Below are positions 5,620 through 5,970 of a DNA stretch of 5,970 nucleotides, one piece after another; within the stretch, counting starts at the first letter, position 1, and every line of letters starts with the position of its first letter. The DNA is taken from NCBI GenBank assembly GCA_015494035.1, contig WGBZ01000046.1:1-5970 (forward strand). Direction: 5' to 3'. The DNA is from Lysobacterales bacterium. GTDB taxonomy: Bacteria > Pseudomonadota > Gammaproteobacteria > Xanthomonadales > Marinicellaceae. A program made the position numbers and the translations under genes. The notes beneath the pieces are model-generated. The model searched no databases and was not told the DNA's origin. It saw nothing but the letters and a program-made list of their open reading frames with translations.

Positions 5620-5970
5620 ATGCCACCACATTCCCCCTTCAATGCACCCACTGCGGTACAGGCCGATGCACGGAAAATCGTTTCGCTCATCGACCTGACC
5701 AGCCTTCGTGACGTTGAAACAGAAACCGACATTCGTGACCTGTGTGCGCGCGCTGCAACACCCTTGGGACCGGTGGCGGCGGTGTGCGTGTGGCCGAAAT
5801 GGGTCAGCCTGTGTGCCCATACTCTGCGTGATAGCCACACCGCTGTGGCCACGGTGGTGAATTTCCCTCATGGCCGCTTTCCGGCCACCGCCGTGCTGGA
5901 AGAGACCCTGACGGCCCTGGGCCAGGGCGCCGACGAAATCGACCTGGTCTTGCCCTACGCAGATTTTCGC
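5620..5970 (+). CDS. deoC: Deoxyribose-phosphate aldolase, N-terminal part (runs off the window)
   Basis: DeoC cleaves 2-deoxyribose 5-phosphate to glyceraldehyde 3-phosphate and acetaldehyde in the cytoplasm, feeding deoxynucleosides into central metabolism. Only the first 117 codons are present. They follow the E. coli-type (class I) enzyme in order: SLIDLTSL near 22-29, VAAVCVWPKW (52-61, with C56 at the place of E. coli C47), VATVVNFPHGR, and GADEIDLVLPY, where D108 matches catalytic D102 of E. coli. The Schiff-base lysine lies beyond the window end. The frame is open back to a stop at 5512, but ATG 5620 is the only ATG start available; it has no clear Shine-Dalgarno sequence. The N terminus is several residues longer than in E. 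coli and Pro-rich. Other deo genes may follow downstream but cannot be seen here. Confidence 0.9.
   Translation, partial: MPPHSPFNAPTAVQADARKIVSLIDLTSLRDVETETDIRDLCARAATPLGPVAAVCVWPKWVSLCAHTLRDSHTAVATVVNFPHGRFPATAVLEETLTALGQGADEIDLVLPYADFR

Overview
The window looks like a stretch of gammaproteobacterial chromosome, moderately GC-rich. The gene set fits this assignment: an E. coli-type glutathione reductase, an E. coli-type deoxyribose-phosphate aldolase, an exported S46 dipeptidyl peptidase and a DUF1684 protein. Nothing in the sequence fixes the genus. Every confident gene is on the + strand.

Layout. Positions 1-88 are the upstream edge, with no gene I can support. Positions 89-1435 are gor (glutathione-disulfide reductase, complete). 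Positions 1436-1961 are a gene-poor gap holding a 158-bp palindromic mobile repeat (copy 1, 1526-1683) and a weak 92-codon reading frame (1696-1974). Positions 1962-4160 are a complete exported S46 peptidase of the DPP7 type. A second repeat copy (4161-4320) abuts its stop codon. A complete exported DUF1684 protein follows (best start 4346, end 5335), then a third repeat copy (5353-5510). A short spacer carries a good sigma70-type promoter candidate. The first 117 codons of deoC begin at 5620 and run off the window.

The most notable feature is the repeat family. Three copies of 158-160 bp share terminal inverted repeats starting GGAAGC and fold along their whole length into one long imperfect hairpin. 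They sit between 4-bp YTAA-type target duplications (CTAA/CTAA, TTAA/ATAA, TTAA/TTAA). They encode no protein, so they look like non-autonomous MITEs. The GGAAG ends and YTAA targets suggest mobilisation by an IS5-type transposase encoded elsewhere. Copies 2 and 3 are direct repeats around the DUF1684 gene; copy 1 is inverted. One insertion falls exactly on the peptidase stop codon and leaves it intact.

The genes do not form one evident pathway. Gor keeps cytoplasmic glutathione reduced, DeoC breaks down deoxyribose 5-phosphate from nucleosides, and the S46 peptidase probably trims dipeptides from peptides outside the cytoplasm. The DUF1684 protein has no established role. The repeats now separate these genes into units. 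Apart from the MITE family I see no sign of a new multi-gene system.
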